This document shows positions 12,558-22,588 of a stretch of 64,000 bases of DNA, in pieces. The position numbers and the translations under genes were made by a program. The stretch is from the NCBI GenBank assembly GCA_030761205.1, contig JAULJL010000002.1:18021010-18085009 (forward strand), read 5' to 3'. Under the pieces are notes generated by a model. It was given only the letters and a program-made list of their open reading frames with translations. It was not told the origin of the DNA and did no database searches. This DNA comes from Fremontodendron californicum. Lineage: Eukaryota; Streptophyta; Magnoliopsida; Malvales; Malvaceae. The number at the start of each line of letters is the position of its first letter. The stretch's first letter is position 1.

Positions 12558-14756
12558 TCAAGTCTTAGCACTGCAAGATTCTTCACATTCTAGAATTAAA
12601 CTCTCAAGGTGACGAACTGCATGCAAATTACAGTCTTTGTCAAGTTGCTTCAAGAGTGCACCGTGTGTACAAGAATCAGGCAGAATTTCTCTATCTAGCA
12701 TTTCTTGGTACAATCTCAAGGACTCTTGCCAATTGCCAATGTCACAGTTCTCATTTATTAATATGGTGTAGCTATACTTATTAGGAAATACTCCTTTCGC
12801 TTCCATCTCAGCAAAAAACTTGTAAGCTTGACCTATCCTCCTCATTTTGCAAAGACCGTTTATGATAGCATTGTAGGTTATAACATTTGGAAGAATACCC
12901 TTCTCCTGCATCTCTGAGAAATACATAAATGCCAATGCTAAAAACCCCTTAGCTGCATGTGCATGAATTATAACAGTGTAAGTTACCACTGATGGGGATA
13001 AGCCTTTGCTCAGCATCTCATAGAATAGTTCTCTAGCCTTCCTCAGATGTCCACTTTCTAGGTAAGCATGAATGATGGTAGTATATGTTACATGATCTGG
13101 AATAAGACCAATGCTAATCATATTGTGCAACAATTCATGGGCTTCTTTGAAATCACGCAATTTAGAATGCCAATGCACAAAAACATTATACATTATCAAA
13201 TCAGGAGGCAATCTCTTTGCTACCATTTCCTCTTGCAAACTAAATGCTCTTGCAGGATCTCCAAGCTTCAGTTCACCTACTATTTGAGTTGTATATGCAA
13301 AATGATCAGGCGCCAAACCATTATGCAACATCTCATTGAAAAGTTCCTTCGCCTCAGATAGATTGCCCAGCTTGCAAGATCCATTTACCAAAATCGTATA
13401 AGTAAAAACATCAGGGAAAATGTCTTGACTGATCATGGTATCCTTGAGATGCCGAGCAAGGTCCAAGTCCCCCAGTCTACATAGACCATCAATCAGAGTA
13501 TTATACGTAACAACAGTAGGAACAAGGTTCCGACTTCTTAACTCATCGAACAAGAGAAAAGCCTCCCAAATGTTCCCTATCCTACAATACCCATATATTA
13601 GAGTATTATATGAAATAACATCCGGTATCATATTCCTCTTCAGCATATCAATAAACTGCTGTCTGGCATCACTCATTCTCCCCCACCTACAAAGGCCATA
13701 CATGAATGTATTATATGTTGCCACTGTAAGAGCAGCTCCTTTATTTACCATCTCTTGCCCAAGGCTTAAAGCCTCAACAAGCAACCCTTTCTTAAAATAC
13801 CCACAAATCAAAGGATTATATGTGTATGCAGAAACTTTAAGCCCTAACTTTAACATCTCCCTAACAAGTCCCTTGGCTTCCTCCAATTTGCAATTCTTTG
13901 TCAAACCATTAATTAAAACATTATACGTCACCTCATTTGGAAAACACTGTCTCCTCTCCATTTCTGCTAAGAGCTCAATCGCTTGTTGCACTTCCCCTTC
14001 CTTGCAAAATGAATCCAACATGGTATTATAGGTAACAATAGTTGGCTTAATCCCAAATTCCTTCATCATCCTATACACTTCACTAGCTTTAGCTACAAGA
14101 GATTTATCCCTAAGTATGCTAAGAACCCTATTACAATTCTTCACATCCGGTAACAACCCATTTCTAACCATCTTATCAAATATCCACAAACATTGGTCAA
14201 CCATCAATTTCTTGGAATAAACCAACAATAAAAGATCAAGTAACTTAACTGAAACCTCCAATTTCAAGTAGCCACAAATCAAAACGTCAACAATACCATG
14301 CATATGAAAGGTAATGACCTTTTCCATGACCCAATAAGCTGATCTCATCAAATTATTCTCAACCAAAATATCAAGCATAACAGAAAAGGCAAGCTCAGAT
14401 CTTTTAACACCAGGTTGCATCTCAACCCACCTAAAAAACCTTAAAGCAATTCTAGGTTTTTCCCTAATCAAATTAAGAACTTTGATAAACAAATGGGGGT
14501 CAACAATGAGAGCATTGAATTGATTGGAAACCCAGTTGGTGTTACAAAAAGCCCAGGGCTTTTCTTCAATGGTGTTAAAGATGAGATGTTTGAAATGAGT
14601 TTCGGAGGGTGAGTCGGGTTCAGAGGGAGAGATGGGGAAAGAGGAAGGGCAGCTGTGGAGGAGAGAGAAAGAGAAAGGAAAGAGGAAACGTACCTTGAGA
14701 GGGAGAGAGAGAGGGGTGGTAGCCAAAGCTTTTGAAGCTCTTATGCAGAGGGTCAT
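12558..14756 (-). CDS. P-class pentatricopeptide repeat protein, probably organelle-targeted
   Basis: A 732-codon intronless gene from the Met at 14756. The frame stays open upstream to a Met at 14966 (802 codons), but the extra 70 residues look like translated leader, whereas the chosen start gives an S/R-rich, acid-poor stretch (MTLCIRASKALATT) suited to a mitochondrial or plastid transit peptide. About 14 consecutive 35-residue PPR motifs fill the C-terminal two thirds, most with the VTYNxLIxGLCK and EMxxxGxxPD signatures. No E, E+ or DYW tail follows, so it is P-class. Such proteins bind single-stranded organellar RNA with one repeat per base and affect processing, stability, splicing or translation. 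Overall order and the N-terminal IREKPRIALRFFRW motif recall the Arabidopsis At1g22960 group (from memory, unverified). No frameshift or stop interrupts it. The RNA target cannot be read reliably here. Confidence 0.93.
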   Translation of the reverse strand: MTLCIRASKALATTPLSLPLKVRFLFPFSFSLLHSCPSSFPISPSEPDSPSETHFKHLIFNTIEEKPWAFCNTNWVSNQFNALIVDPHLFIKVLNLIREKPRIALRFFRWVEMQPGVKRSELAFSVMLDILVENNLMRSAYWVMEKVITFHMHGIVDVLICGYLKLEVSVKLLDLLLLVYSKKLMVDQCLWIFDKMVRNGLLPDVKNCNRVLSILRDKSLVAKASEVYRMMKEFGIKPTIVTYNTMLDSFCKEGEVQQAIELLAEMERRQCFPNEVTYNVLINGLTKNCKLEEAKGLVREMLKLGLKVSAYTYNPLICGYFKKGLLVEALSLGQEMVNKGAALTVATYNTFMYGLCRWGRMSDARQQFIDMLKRNMIPDVISYNTLIYGYCRIGNIWEAFLLFDELRSRNLVPTVVTYNTLIDGLCRLGDLDLARHLKDTMISQDIFPDVFTYTILVNGSCKLGNLSEAKELFNEMLHNGLAPDHFAYTTQIVGELKLGDPARAFSLQEEMVAKRLPPDLIMYNVFVHWHSKLRDFKEAHELLHNMISIGLIPDHVTYTTIIHAYLESGHLRKARELFYEMLSKGLSPSVVTYTVIIHAHAAKGFLALAFMYFSEMQEKGILPNVITYNAIINGLCKMRRIGQAYKFFAEMEAKGVFPNKYSYTILINENCDIGNWQESLRLYQEMLDREILPDSCTHGALLKQLDKDCNLHAVRHLESLILECEESCSAKT

Positions 14757-14966
14757 CGAGGATACATAAGGAGATTGTTGTAATACAATACACCCAATCT
14801 CTCTTTCTTTCTCTGTGTCTTTCAATGTGAGAAAAAGTGATGTTGTTGATACAAGGAAAGAGGGAAAAGGGAGGTGGGTTTTGGGTTTAGAGAAAGTGCC
14901 ATTGGCGGCGTAGGAATAGGATAGGCTCTCGGTGTTGGGTTTGGTTGCTAAGCTAAGGCCGCACAC

Positions 14967-15363
14967 AAGGAAGGCATTTTTATTTTTTTTTTTTCTTTTT
15001 CTCTCGCATGGACAACTTCTCTTCTTTCCGAGACATTGTAGTATAAGAACTGCGTATGGGTTCGACCCGAACCAACAAAGTTTGAATTCGGACCCGAAAT
15101 GTTTTTTTTAAAAAAAAAAGAAAAAGAATGTTCCATTTTTTTTAAAAGAAATAAGTTTTCATAATTAAAAAATCCGAAATGACAATCAAGTAAATTAAGT
15201 ACTTAAGAATTATCCCAAAAAAAAAAAACTTAAGAATGTTTGAAATTGAAATACTGGAAATAAAAAAAGAAAAGAAAATAACATTAGCTGATTAAGAAAT
15301 GGAATAGTAGTAGTAGTATAATATAAGTTTGTTTCAATATATGGGTTGAGATGCCCTGTCTTA
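14967..15363. other. Presumed upstream region of the PPR gene
   Basis: Contains T-rich and A-rich runs and no convincing gene. It should hold the PPR promoter and leader on the minus strand, but I see no clear TATA element at a useful distance. Confidence 0.35.
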
Positions 15364-15754
15364 GGCCTCGTTTAGCATTGCTTCTGGCACAGCTTTTGAA
15401 GTCAAAAGTTGCTTTTCACCGCAAACGCAATGCTAAACAGATAAAAAAAAATTGGCTTCTGCTGTTGAAACCATGGTTTGAAAAGCCAAACCAAAAAGCC
15501 AAAAATATAGCTTTTGGACTTTAAAAGCTGGCTTTTGGATAAAATGACTTTATTATCCTCACATCTCTACACTTTTATTATTTTAAACATATCTTTTTTT
15601 GACATTTCAATTTCTTACAACACTTTTTTACAGCAATGCTAAACACTTAAAAGTTTTTAAACCACACTTTTTCACCACACTTTATAAACACACTTTTTTC
15701 AACTCGAGCTTTTTTCAACCCAAACTTTTTTCAACAACAATGCTAAACTAACCC
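15364..15754. mobile_element. Tourist-like (PIF/Harbinger) MITE
   Basis: A 391-bp element without coding capacity. The left end GGCCTCGTTTAGCATTGCTT and the reverse complement of the right end, GGGTTAGTTTAGCATTGTTG, agree at 15 of 20 positions. It is flanked by the 3-bp duplication TTA at 15361-15363 and 15755-15757, as expected for PIF/Harbinger transposition. Short repeats of the TTTT(C)AACxxxxxCTTTT type fill the right half. Movement would need a transposase supplied by another element. Confidence 0.8.
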
Positions 15755-15883
15755 TTAATGAGATTGGCTTAAGTGCTTTTTATGGAGTAGGGTTTGAGAT
15801 GCGTCAACAACTCTGCCACTAAACTTTGAATGAATCAATGGGTGACGAATAAGGTTGTGTTTATTATTTTGATGGCAAATACA

Positions 15884-16566
15884 TAGGATGTAAATCAGCA
15901 TAGCGTTCAACGATTCATGAACAGTTCAATTTTTGTTCGTTTATGTTTATTTATAAAATTAAATAAATGATTATGAACAATGATTAAACGAACCGAACAC
16001 GAATAAGGTCTGTTCAGTTCATTTATGTTCACGAACAAACTCGTTTATGTATCGTTTAAAATTCGTTTAATAGATTGTTTAAAACTCGTTTATTGTTTGA
16101 TTATAATATAATTAATAATAATTTTATTTTTATTTATTAATAATATAATTAATATTATTTAATAACTTAAATTTAATATTTTAATAATAAATTTAATTTA
16201 ATTTAATTACGTTTGTATTTTATTATTTTATATTTAATAATAATTTAAAATTATTTATTTATTTGTTTGTTTGTTAAAATTGTTTAAATTTGCTTGTTTA
16301 TTGTTTATGAACATAATTTTAATTGTTCGCGAACATATTCGATTCGTGTTCATTTAATATTCAATGAACAAGTTCATTTAATTTAAATGAACTTGTTCGA
16401 GAACATTAAATAAACGAACACGAACACACTCAATTTTAAACGAACAGAGCTTGAACACAATTTTAAAATCTTTAACGAACACGAACCGAACACAAACAAA
16501 CTCAAAATAAATAAAAGAATACGAACAAAAACCTGTTAGTTCAAGGCCGGTTCATTTATAGCCCTA
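15884..16566. mobile_element. Non-autonomous hAT-like element (MITE)
   Basis: A 683-bp element bounded by TAGGATGTAAAT on the left and ATTTATAGCCCTA on the right. The latter reads TAGGGCTATAAAT on the other strand, close to the hAT terminal form. A perfect 8-bp duplication CAAATACA flanks it (15876-15883 and 16567-16574), the size typical of hAT. The interior is AT-rich, has many CGAACA/TGTTCG words in both orientations near the ends, and can fold back on itself. No transposase is encoded. Confidence 0.82.
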
Positions 16567-16574
16567 CAAATACA

Positions 16575-17811
16575 TGCCTTCTCATCTAGGCTTTCCCTAC
16601 TAATTGTTGGTTTGGTAACTATCAATATTTGTTTTTCTTGTCAACAACAAAAATTGGAAGAATTGAAGCTTGAATGTAGTCTATGGGTTAATACAAATGT
16701 CTGTACTGTACCATTTTTCTTAATTTAGTATTTAAAATATAAAAATTTTCAAGTAAATATTTAAATTTTACTTTTATTACATACTTTGCCCCTTTTAATT
16801 AATATCGATAGTCAATGGAATGATATAACAAATATACCCAATAAAATTATGACATTTGATAAAAAAAAATCACGTTATTTTTATTTTTGAAATAAAAAAA
16901 AATTCCAAACAATTGGATTTTTTATTTTTGAAAGGAAAATTAATAAAACGAGAAAAAAACTATGGAGAGAGAAAATGGAAGAAAGAATGAAGGGGATCTA
17001 ATCGGTCCATATTAAGTTAGATTTGTTTAGGACCAGATAGATTGGTATCGATCTGACCTTCTCTAGCCAATATGGTGTCGATTTGCATGTTTCCGAAAAA
17101 ATCAGCCTCGAATTGTACTAGACTGATCGATTGACAATTAGTCAATCCCTCTCTCCCCTCTCCTCCCCTCCCCTCCCCTCTATCTCTTTTTCCCTTTCCT
17201 CTTTTCCCTTATCTCTCCCTAATTCCTCCTCTCTTTCTCTTTATTTTTTTTTTTATTTTAAAATTTTTTCAAACTTTCAAAATTTTAAATTTTTTTTTCA
17301 TATTTCTATTTTTAAAAATAATTTCATATTTTTTTTTGTTGTTCGAGATTTTTTTTAAATAATTTTTATTTTATTTTTTATGCTGTCATGAAAAGTGATT
17401 TACGAATGACACGACACTGACATGTTAGCTGATAAGGCTTTACCTGGCAGCAAAGTTTTTTGTTTGGTCAAATATGTCACATCATAATAAATTAATTTTT
17501 GAAATAATTTGACTCACGGAAGACAAGTTTGAATATTTAAGTGATTTTTTTTTTCTAAGTATTAAATTGAAATTTTGGTATAATACAGAAAACAAATGTG
17601 TATTTAACTCTAAAATTAATAACATATTTGGTATTTAAACTTAACTTTGATAAATATATATATATAATTGATACTCGAAGCCAAAACAAAAATTAAAAAA
17701 AAAAAAATACAATTTACACCTTAAACTCTTAAATAATGTACCATTATAATTCAAACTTCAACATTGCTAAACCAATAGTATATAGAAGATATATATATAT
17801 ATATATATAAC
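16575..17811. other. AT-rich intergenic DNA with a pyrimidine-rich stretch and a TA microsatellite
   Basis: The plus strand has a CT-rich run near 17140-17250 that opens a low-complexity frame but does not look coding. A TA dinucleotide run lies near 17786-17808. No gene is supported. Confidence 0.5.
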
Positions 17812-18350
17812 TGTATTGTTCAATATCATGACGGTTCTGTTCAACTAGTTTTTGATAGACCTAGAAGAATGCTCACAAGACAATCTTTTCACATAGGACA
17901 AACAAGTACAACCTTTAGGAGGTTAAATATATTAGGTAATGAATCCTCTACAGGAACACAAACAACAGACTTTAGAATGGCTAGAGCCTCTGTTTCGTCA
18001 ATACTGACCACTGTTAGAACCAACCAACAAGGAATAAATAATTCCTCAAATATCCCCCAACCCGTTTACAATAGACAAGAGTCAAGTCCAACAAACTTAC
18101 CTAATATGTCTCCAACATATTCATCAATGACTAACAATGCAAGAGTTGAAGAAAATTCTGAATTATTTGTATTAGAAAAACATTTTGATATCAATAAAGA
18201 GTGGTGTAGAAAACATTTTTATTCTGAAAAAAAATAACAAGAAAAGAAAAGATTATTTCAAACACTATGATAAAGAAAAAGAAAAAATTCTTCAAGATTA
18301 CTACAATTTTATGAATACCAATAAAATTCAGATAAATGTTTTTGACTAGT
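17812..18350 (+). pseudogene. Degraded caulimovirid-like (endogenous pararetrovirus) polyprotein fragment
   Basis: A frame open from about 17812 to 18237 includes a 122-codon stretch from a Met at 17869. Its composition is rich in N, S, T and Q, followed by a charged part containing EWCRKHFY. A change of frame occurs at 18236, and similar coding character (lysine- and tyrosine-rich) continues to an in-frame TAG near 18348. The segment has an arginine-rich RPRRM followed by SFHIGQTS, which recalls the region after the movement domain in petuvirus/florendovirus-type endogenous sequences. The match is from memory and weak. No reverse transcriptase or coat zinc knuckle is present, so the piece is short and non-functional. 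Alternative: a retroelement gag fragment. Confidence 0.4.
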
Positions 18351-18356
18351 TTGAAG

Positions 18357-18377
18357 AATATATATATATATATATAT
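18357..18377. repeat. TA dinucleotide microsatellite
   Basis: About ten TA units interrupt the DNA just after the virus-like fragment. Confidence 0.85.
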
Positions 18378-18689
18378 GAAAAGATCCAGTTACACTAGTA
18401 TAAAACTTATGAATTTTATATTATTTTTTAATCATTAAATCAAAATTAAATATGTGGCTCAAATTAAAACACTCTTATTAACACGTTTGTGATAATTATC
18501 TCTTTTCCCCTTTTCTCTATCACTGTATCTCTATCTTTGTTTCATGACTTTAGCTTCTCTTTCTCCTCTCGCATTATAACCAGCTTTCGAAAAGGCGTCT
18601 CTAACAACATTCAAGACGCTGACGATGAAACCGCCATGCACAGGCACTAAAATGACACGTGTTTAAACGGAGTCGAGAGGCCCTTCTCA

Positions 18690-19084
18690 TAACCGGAAAA
18701 CACCTCTGTAAGGAATCCCGTCCCAGAAAAAGTCGTGAATCTCATGCACGCCTTTACTAAACAAAACGACTCCTATTCTTGTAAAGACACCGAGCATGCA
18801 TGCCGATATAGTCACCCCTGAATTATCGAAATTATCTTTAGCCCCCACAGCATCGTCAGGTACGACGGGGCTCATGAGGATTTGCTTATCTGCGGAGTCG
18901 GGTACTGCAGCGGGAAGAGCGAGTATGAATATGGAGCGTTGATTTTGACTGAGAATTGTGATGGAAAGCGGGAGATGGAGAGGCGGTTGTTCTTGAAAGG
19001 AAAAGGTGGGGTTTTGGTTTTGCAGAAAAGAGGAGAAAGGTGTGGTGACGTGGGCAACCGAAGTGTAATTTGTTCATTTATCAT
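18690..19084 (-). pseudogene. Possible exon fragment of a plastid-targeted protein
   Basis: On the minus strand a Met at 19084 opens a 70-codon frame rich in S, P, K and R and poor in acidic residues, resembling a chloroplast transit peptide. It ends in a stop at 18872. A second frame begins at 18875 with MSPVVPDD and continues for 62 codons (hydrophobic VTISACMLGVFTRIGVVLF, then HDFFWDGIPYRG) to 18687. The sequence around IPYRG could be a splice donor (AG|GTGTTT). Joining the two parts needs a frameshift, so this is either a broken first exon or two unrelated frames. I do not recognise the family, and no second exon is seen toward 18240. Confidence 0.35.
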
Positions 19085-19596
19085 ATGAGAAAGTTGTTAC
19101 ATCAAGAAATGTGGAGCTTCATTTAGTCACTTTCTAAATGTTGATTTACCACCGATCCTTTTAGTCAATTTGCTACCTATAATTATTCAAACTATACCAA
19201 ATTATTCTTGAAATCACCACCAAATACTATTCATTCATGGCCATTGGGAAAGGAATGTCCCAACCCATGAGCCAAGCTTGTTCCCCTTTAACATATGACT
19301 CCACTGTGCTTTTTTCCATTCAATTCTTTGTTCCCAACTACTTCCTTCGTGAAAATTTCCCTTCAAGTCAAGCTCTATGGTAAACAAGGTAGTAATTTTA
19401 CTTAATTTGTTTTTTTATTTTATTTTTTTTATAAAAGAGGTTGCAGTCCGGAGATAGAAAAAATATTGGGATTCGAATTTCAAATTTATTGAATTCCATC
19501 TCTTAAAAGTGACTATACGAATCAATTGAATTAAACCCGAATTCTAAATTTTTTTTTTTTTTGGCAAATAAGTGAGCATGTATGTTACCAATTAAC
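19085..19596. other. Short intergenic spacer before the outer copia element
   Basis: AT-rich sequence with no gene. It ends in TTAAC at 19592-19596, the presumed target duplication of the outer copia element. Confidence 0.4.
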
Positions 19597-21822
19597 TGTT
19601 GGTGTATGCTCTAGAGCCAATTAGATTGAGCTTTGGGTACACAATCAATAAAGCATACCCTTTACAATGATGATAGTGATACAAGGTTTTCCTTCATGTT
19701 AGTACAATGATAAGGAGTTATTAAGTACTAATTGGATGAAGCCCATGAAACATAATGGCATTGTAAAGGAATTATAAAGAGTTATAATTATGAGATCCTT
19801 ATGCATCAAAGCCTTGTTCCTCAAACTATTCCCGGTCATCGTATTGCCAAGACGGGGCATTGGCAATGCTCAAAGACTAGTATATACTTATGAAGTAAGC
19901 AACCGATCTTATACAAGTTGAAGTATGGGATACTTGGAATAACATATAGGTGCTTGCCTGTTGAACAAGTTCACTGAACATGGTCCGCCAAGAGAAATTC
20001 ATTTGGTAATATCACTCTAGTGTCTATGATAATGTTCTCTTAGTACCAGTCGTGTAAATTGGTCATCAGACTTGTGATACCAGATCATCTTGTATGGAGA
20101 ATGTCATACTTAGATTTCATCACAAACGGGTCCCAAACACGAGGATGCTTATAGTAGGGTGTTACTGGGTATGACATGAACCATACGAAGATGAATGAGT
20201 GATCCAGAGAGGATTCACCACTCCCTATGATATTGGAGACATATCTCGTTTGTTCTTAACTACGATTAACTTGATTAAGTCTTTGGCCAAAGTATGATGG
20301 ATTTAGGAGAAAGATGTTTCTCTAAATTCATAAGGTTAATCATAAGTTGCGAAGAACTAATATGGATTGAACATGAGTAGGCACTGCACCATGCTCATGC
20401 AATATCCGGGATATATGGTGAAAGAACCGTATTACACCGACAGGCTGGTTGCTGAAAGGTTCTAAAAGGTCACGCTGACTTCACAATATTTGGGTAGTCA
20501 TGATGGGTTGCTAGATCCCGCTCTTGATCTATGAAAACAAGTTAATGAGATTAACTTATGTTCATTGCCAACATATTTGGAACCTAGAGGGTCACACACA
20601 TAAGAACAGATATGTATGGATTAAACATGATATTCTATTAAGGTAAAACTTAAGGGAATAAAATATCTATATTGAGGACTTGATTGAAGAAGTTCAATTA
20701 AGAAAGATTATGACATAACTGAGATTTGAGAAATCCATGGACAATGTCTTAATGAGATAAGAGGAATCAAGAAGTCTTATCTAGTATAGTCGACTTTGAC
20801 ATAGAGATGTACAAGGTGACTTTCGAATGACTATGCTATATTGGAATAATGTAATGAGATGATATTAATAGATGAATGACATGAATTGTTCATGAGCAGA
20901 AAGAAATTTAATTGAGAATTAAATTACTTTCGTTTAGAAATTAATCTATCAAATTTATAAGCATGATAAATTAGAATGGGTCCAAAGTGACTATTCTAAT
21001 TTAGGACTGTCCACTAAGGATGGTTGGTCCAACTTATGGCATTAAGATTGTTGGACCATTATTATTATTAGATAATATAATGGGCCTATTGATCCATCTT
21101 ATAATGAAATAGTTTAAGTCCAAGTGGATTAATAAAAATCTTGTGCAACAAGTTACAGGGGGCCGGCCAAGCTTAGGGAAAGAGGGGTCAGGGTTTGCGG
21201 CACTATATAATCTGATATAGAGGCTGTAGCTGAAAAAGTGACTTTCATCCTACTTGTGATATTTTGATTTTGCCTGAGAAAAAGTTTGGTTTCAAGAAGA
21301 GAACCCTTCCTTAGCAAAATAGTAAAATCGCAGCCTCCCTACAGCCATAAGTGCTTGCCGCAATTCCTCATTTTCTTGGTGTTTTCTTGCCGCTTCTTCA
21401 CCTTGTTGAGTGAGATCAATTTAGGGAGAAAAACACAAGGATATAGATCTTTTGATTATGATCTTAGGATCAACTTGCTACCACAAGTAAATTGCTATAC
21501 CTTAGAGAAGGATCCATCAGCTGTTCGTGTGGACTAGCTCTAGAGGAAGGACAATTGTGCTTCTTGTGGTCTTCGACGAGTTGGAAGCTTTGAGATCTTG
21601 GATTCGAAAGCTATTTGGGATTTGCATCTGCTACTTAAGGTGACGATATCTTAAGTAGGTAACTTCTAAATCATATGGGTGATTTATTACGTTTTGAATG
21701 TTATAAACCTATGCCAAACACAAGCCTAAGATCTTGTTGTACTTCGGGTTCTTCTTTGTTTATTTCAGCTGCACTTTGATTATTATGTTTAAGCATGAGC
21801 CCGAGGTAGAGTAAACCCAACA
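19597..21822 (+). mobile_element. 5' LTR of the outer Ty1/copia element
   Basis: A 2,226-bp LTR starting TGTTGGTGTATG and ending AAACCCAACA, with matching inverted ends TGTTGG/CCAACA. It is directly followed by a primer-binding site. Long stretches resemble the inner copia LTRs (for example the text around GGCATTGTAAAGGAATT), but it is about 550 bp longer, so the two are related subfamilies. A TATA-like TATATAA lies at 21204-21210. The 3' LTR is not in the window; the element is interrupted at 22588 and 32916. Confidence 0.85.
21204..21210 (+). promoter_or_regulatory. TATA-like box of the outer copia LTR
   Basis: TATATAA occurs about 600 bp before the LTR end, at a place similar to the TATA run of the inner copia LTRs. 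Assignment rests on position and sequence only. Confidence 0.45.
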
Positions 21823-21823
21823 G

Positions 21824-21836
21824 TGGTATTAGAGCC
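21824..21836 (+). promoter_or_regulatory. Primer-binding site of the outer copia element
   Basis: TGGTATTAGAGCC follows the LTR end after one base. It differs by one base from the initiator-Met tRNA complement TGGTATCAGAGCC. Confidence 0.8.
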
Positions 21837-22588
21837 AAGGTTCTGTTGTTTACATGAGGTTTGTGCATGTCAATTCTTGGTGATATACAAGTTAATGTGT
21901 TGTGTATTGGTTTTGGCATGATTTGGGTTCCTATGTTTGAAAAGAAAAGATGTTTTCTTTATTTTGTTAAATCTGGACAGCAGCTATTTAATGACTTTAA
22001 TCATGTTTAAAATGATTTAAACGGTAGATTAAAATTGTTTTAATCAACAAGGATTAAAGCCATGACATGTCTTAGTAAACCTGACAAGTTTTGATGTCAA
22101 AAACATAGTTTTGAGTCAAGTTTTGTAAGCTGATTTGGGGATGATATAAAATTGAGTTTTTAGATGTTTTAGATGTGGAAATTTTATATTACATGCTGCC
22201 ATTGAAGTTACAAAATTTATTTGAGCTTAAAACATTTAAGCAGAGTTGTTTTTGGACATGAAACGTTGTTACTACAATACTGAAATTTTCTGGACTGTTT
22301 TGTAGGTGTTTGCATGCCATAAAATTCGAGCATAAGTGTGAAAACGTTCCACAGGTTTGCTATAAATTTTGGACAGCATCTAAGGTGAATATGATTCATC
22401 TATGATGGCTGGTTTAGGAATGGAACATGATTGGATAAAGCGGCAATTGTTGCTGCAAGAAAGTAGGTCAAACCGCGACACCAAAGACGCAATTGTTGCC
22501 GAATTGAGTGCAGTTGTAAGGGGCAGCCATTAAGCTCTTTTGGGCATCCAGTAGCCACTATAGATGGCATACAATAGTTTGATCACTG
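21837..22588 (+). mobile_element. Leader of the outer copia element, left of the nested insertion
   Basis: Non-coding leader between the primer site and the insertion point of the inner element. Its last five bases, CACTG (22584-22588), are repeated at 30552-30556, after which the leader resumes. Confidence 0.75.

Noticed and set aside
12302..12586. 94-codon minus-strand frame overlapping the PPR end
   Set aside because: It reads through the C18-A18 tract as poly-Gly/Phe and has no domain character.
13435..14031. 198-codon plus-strand open frame inside the PPR gene
   Set aside because: It is the antisense shadow of the PPR repeats; its regularity follows from the 105-bp repeat period on the other strand.
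17131..17358. 75-codon frame rich in Ser, Pro and Phe
   Set aside because: It is a translation of a CT-rich, then T-rich low-complexity run.
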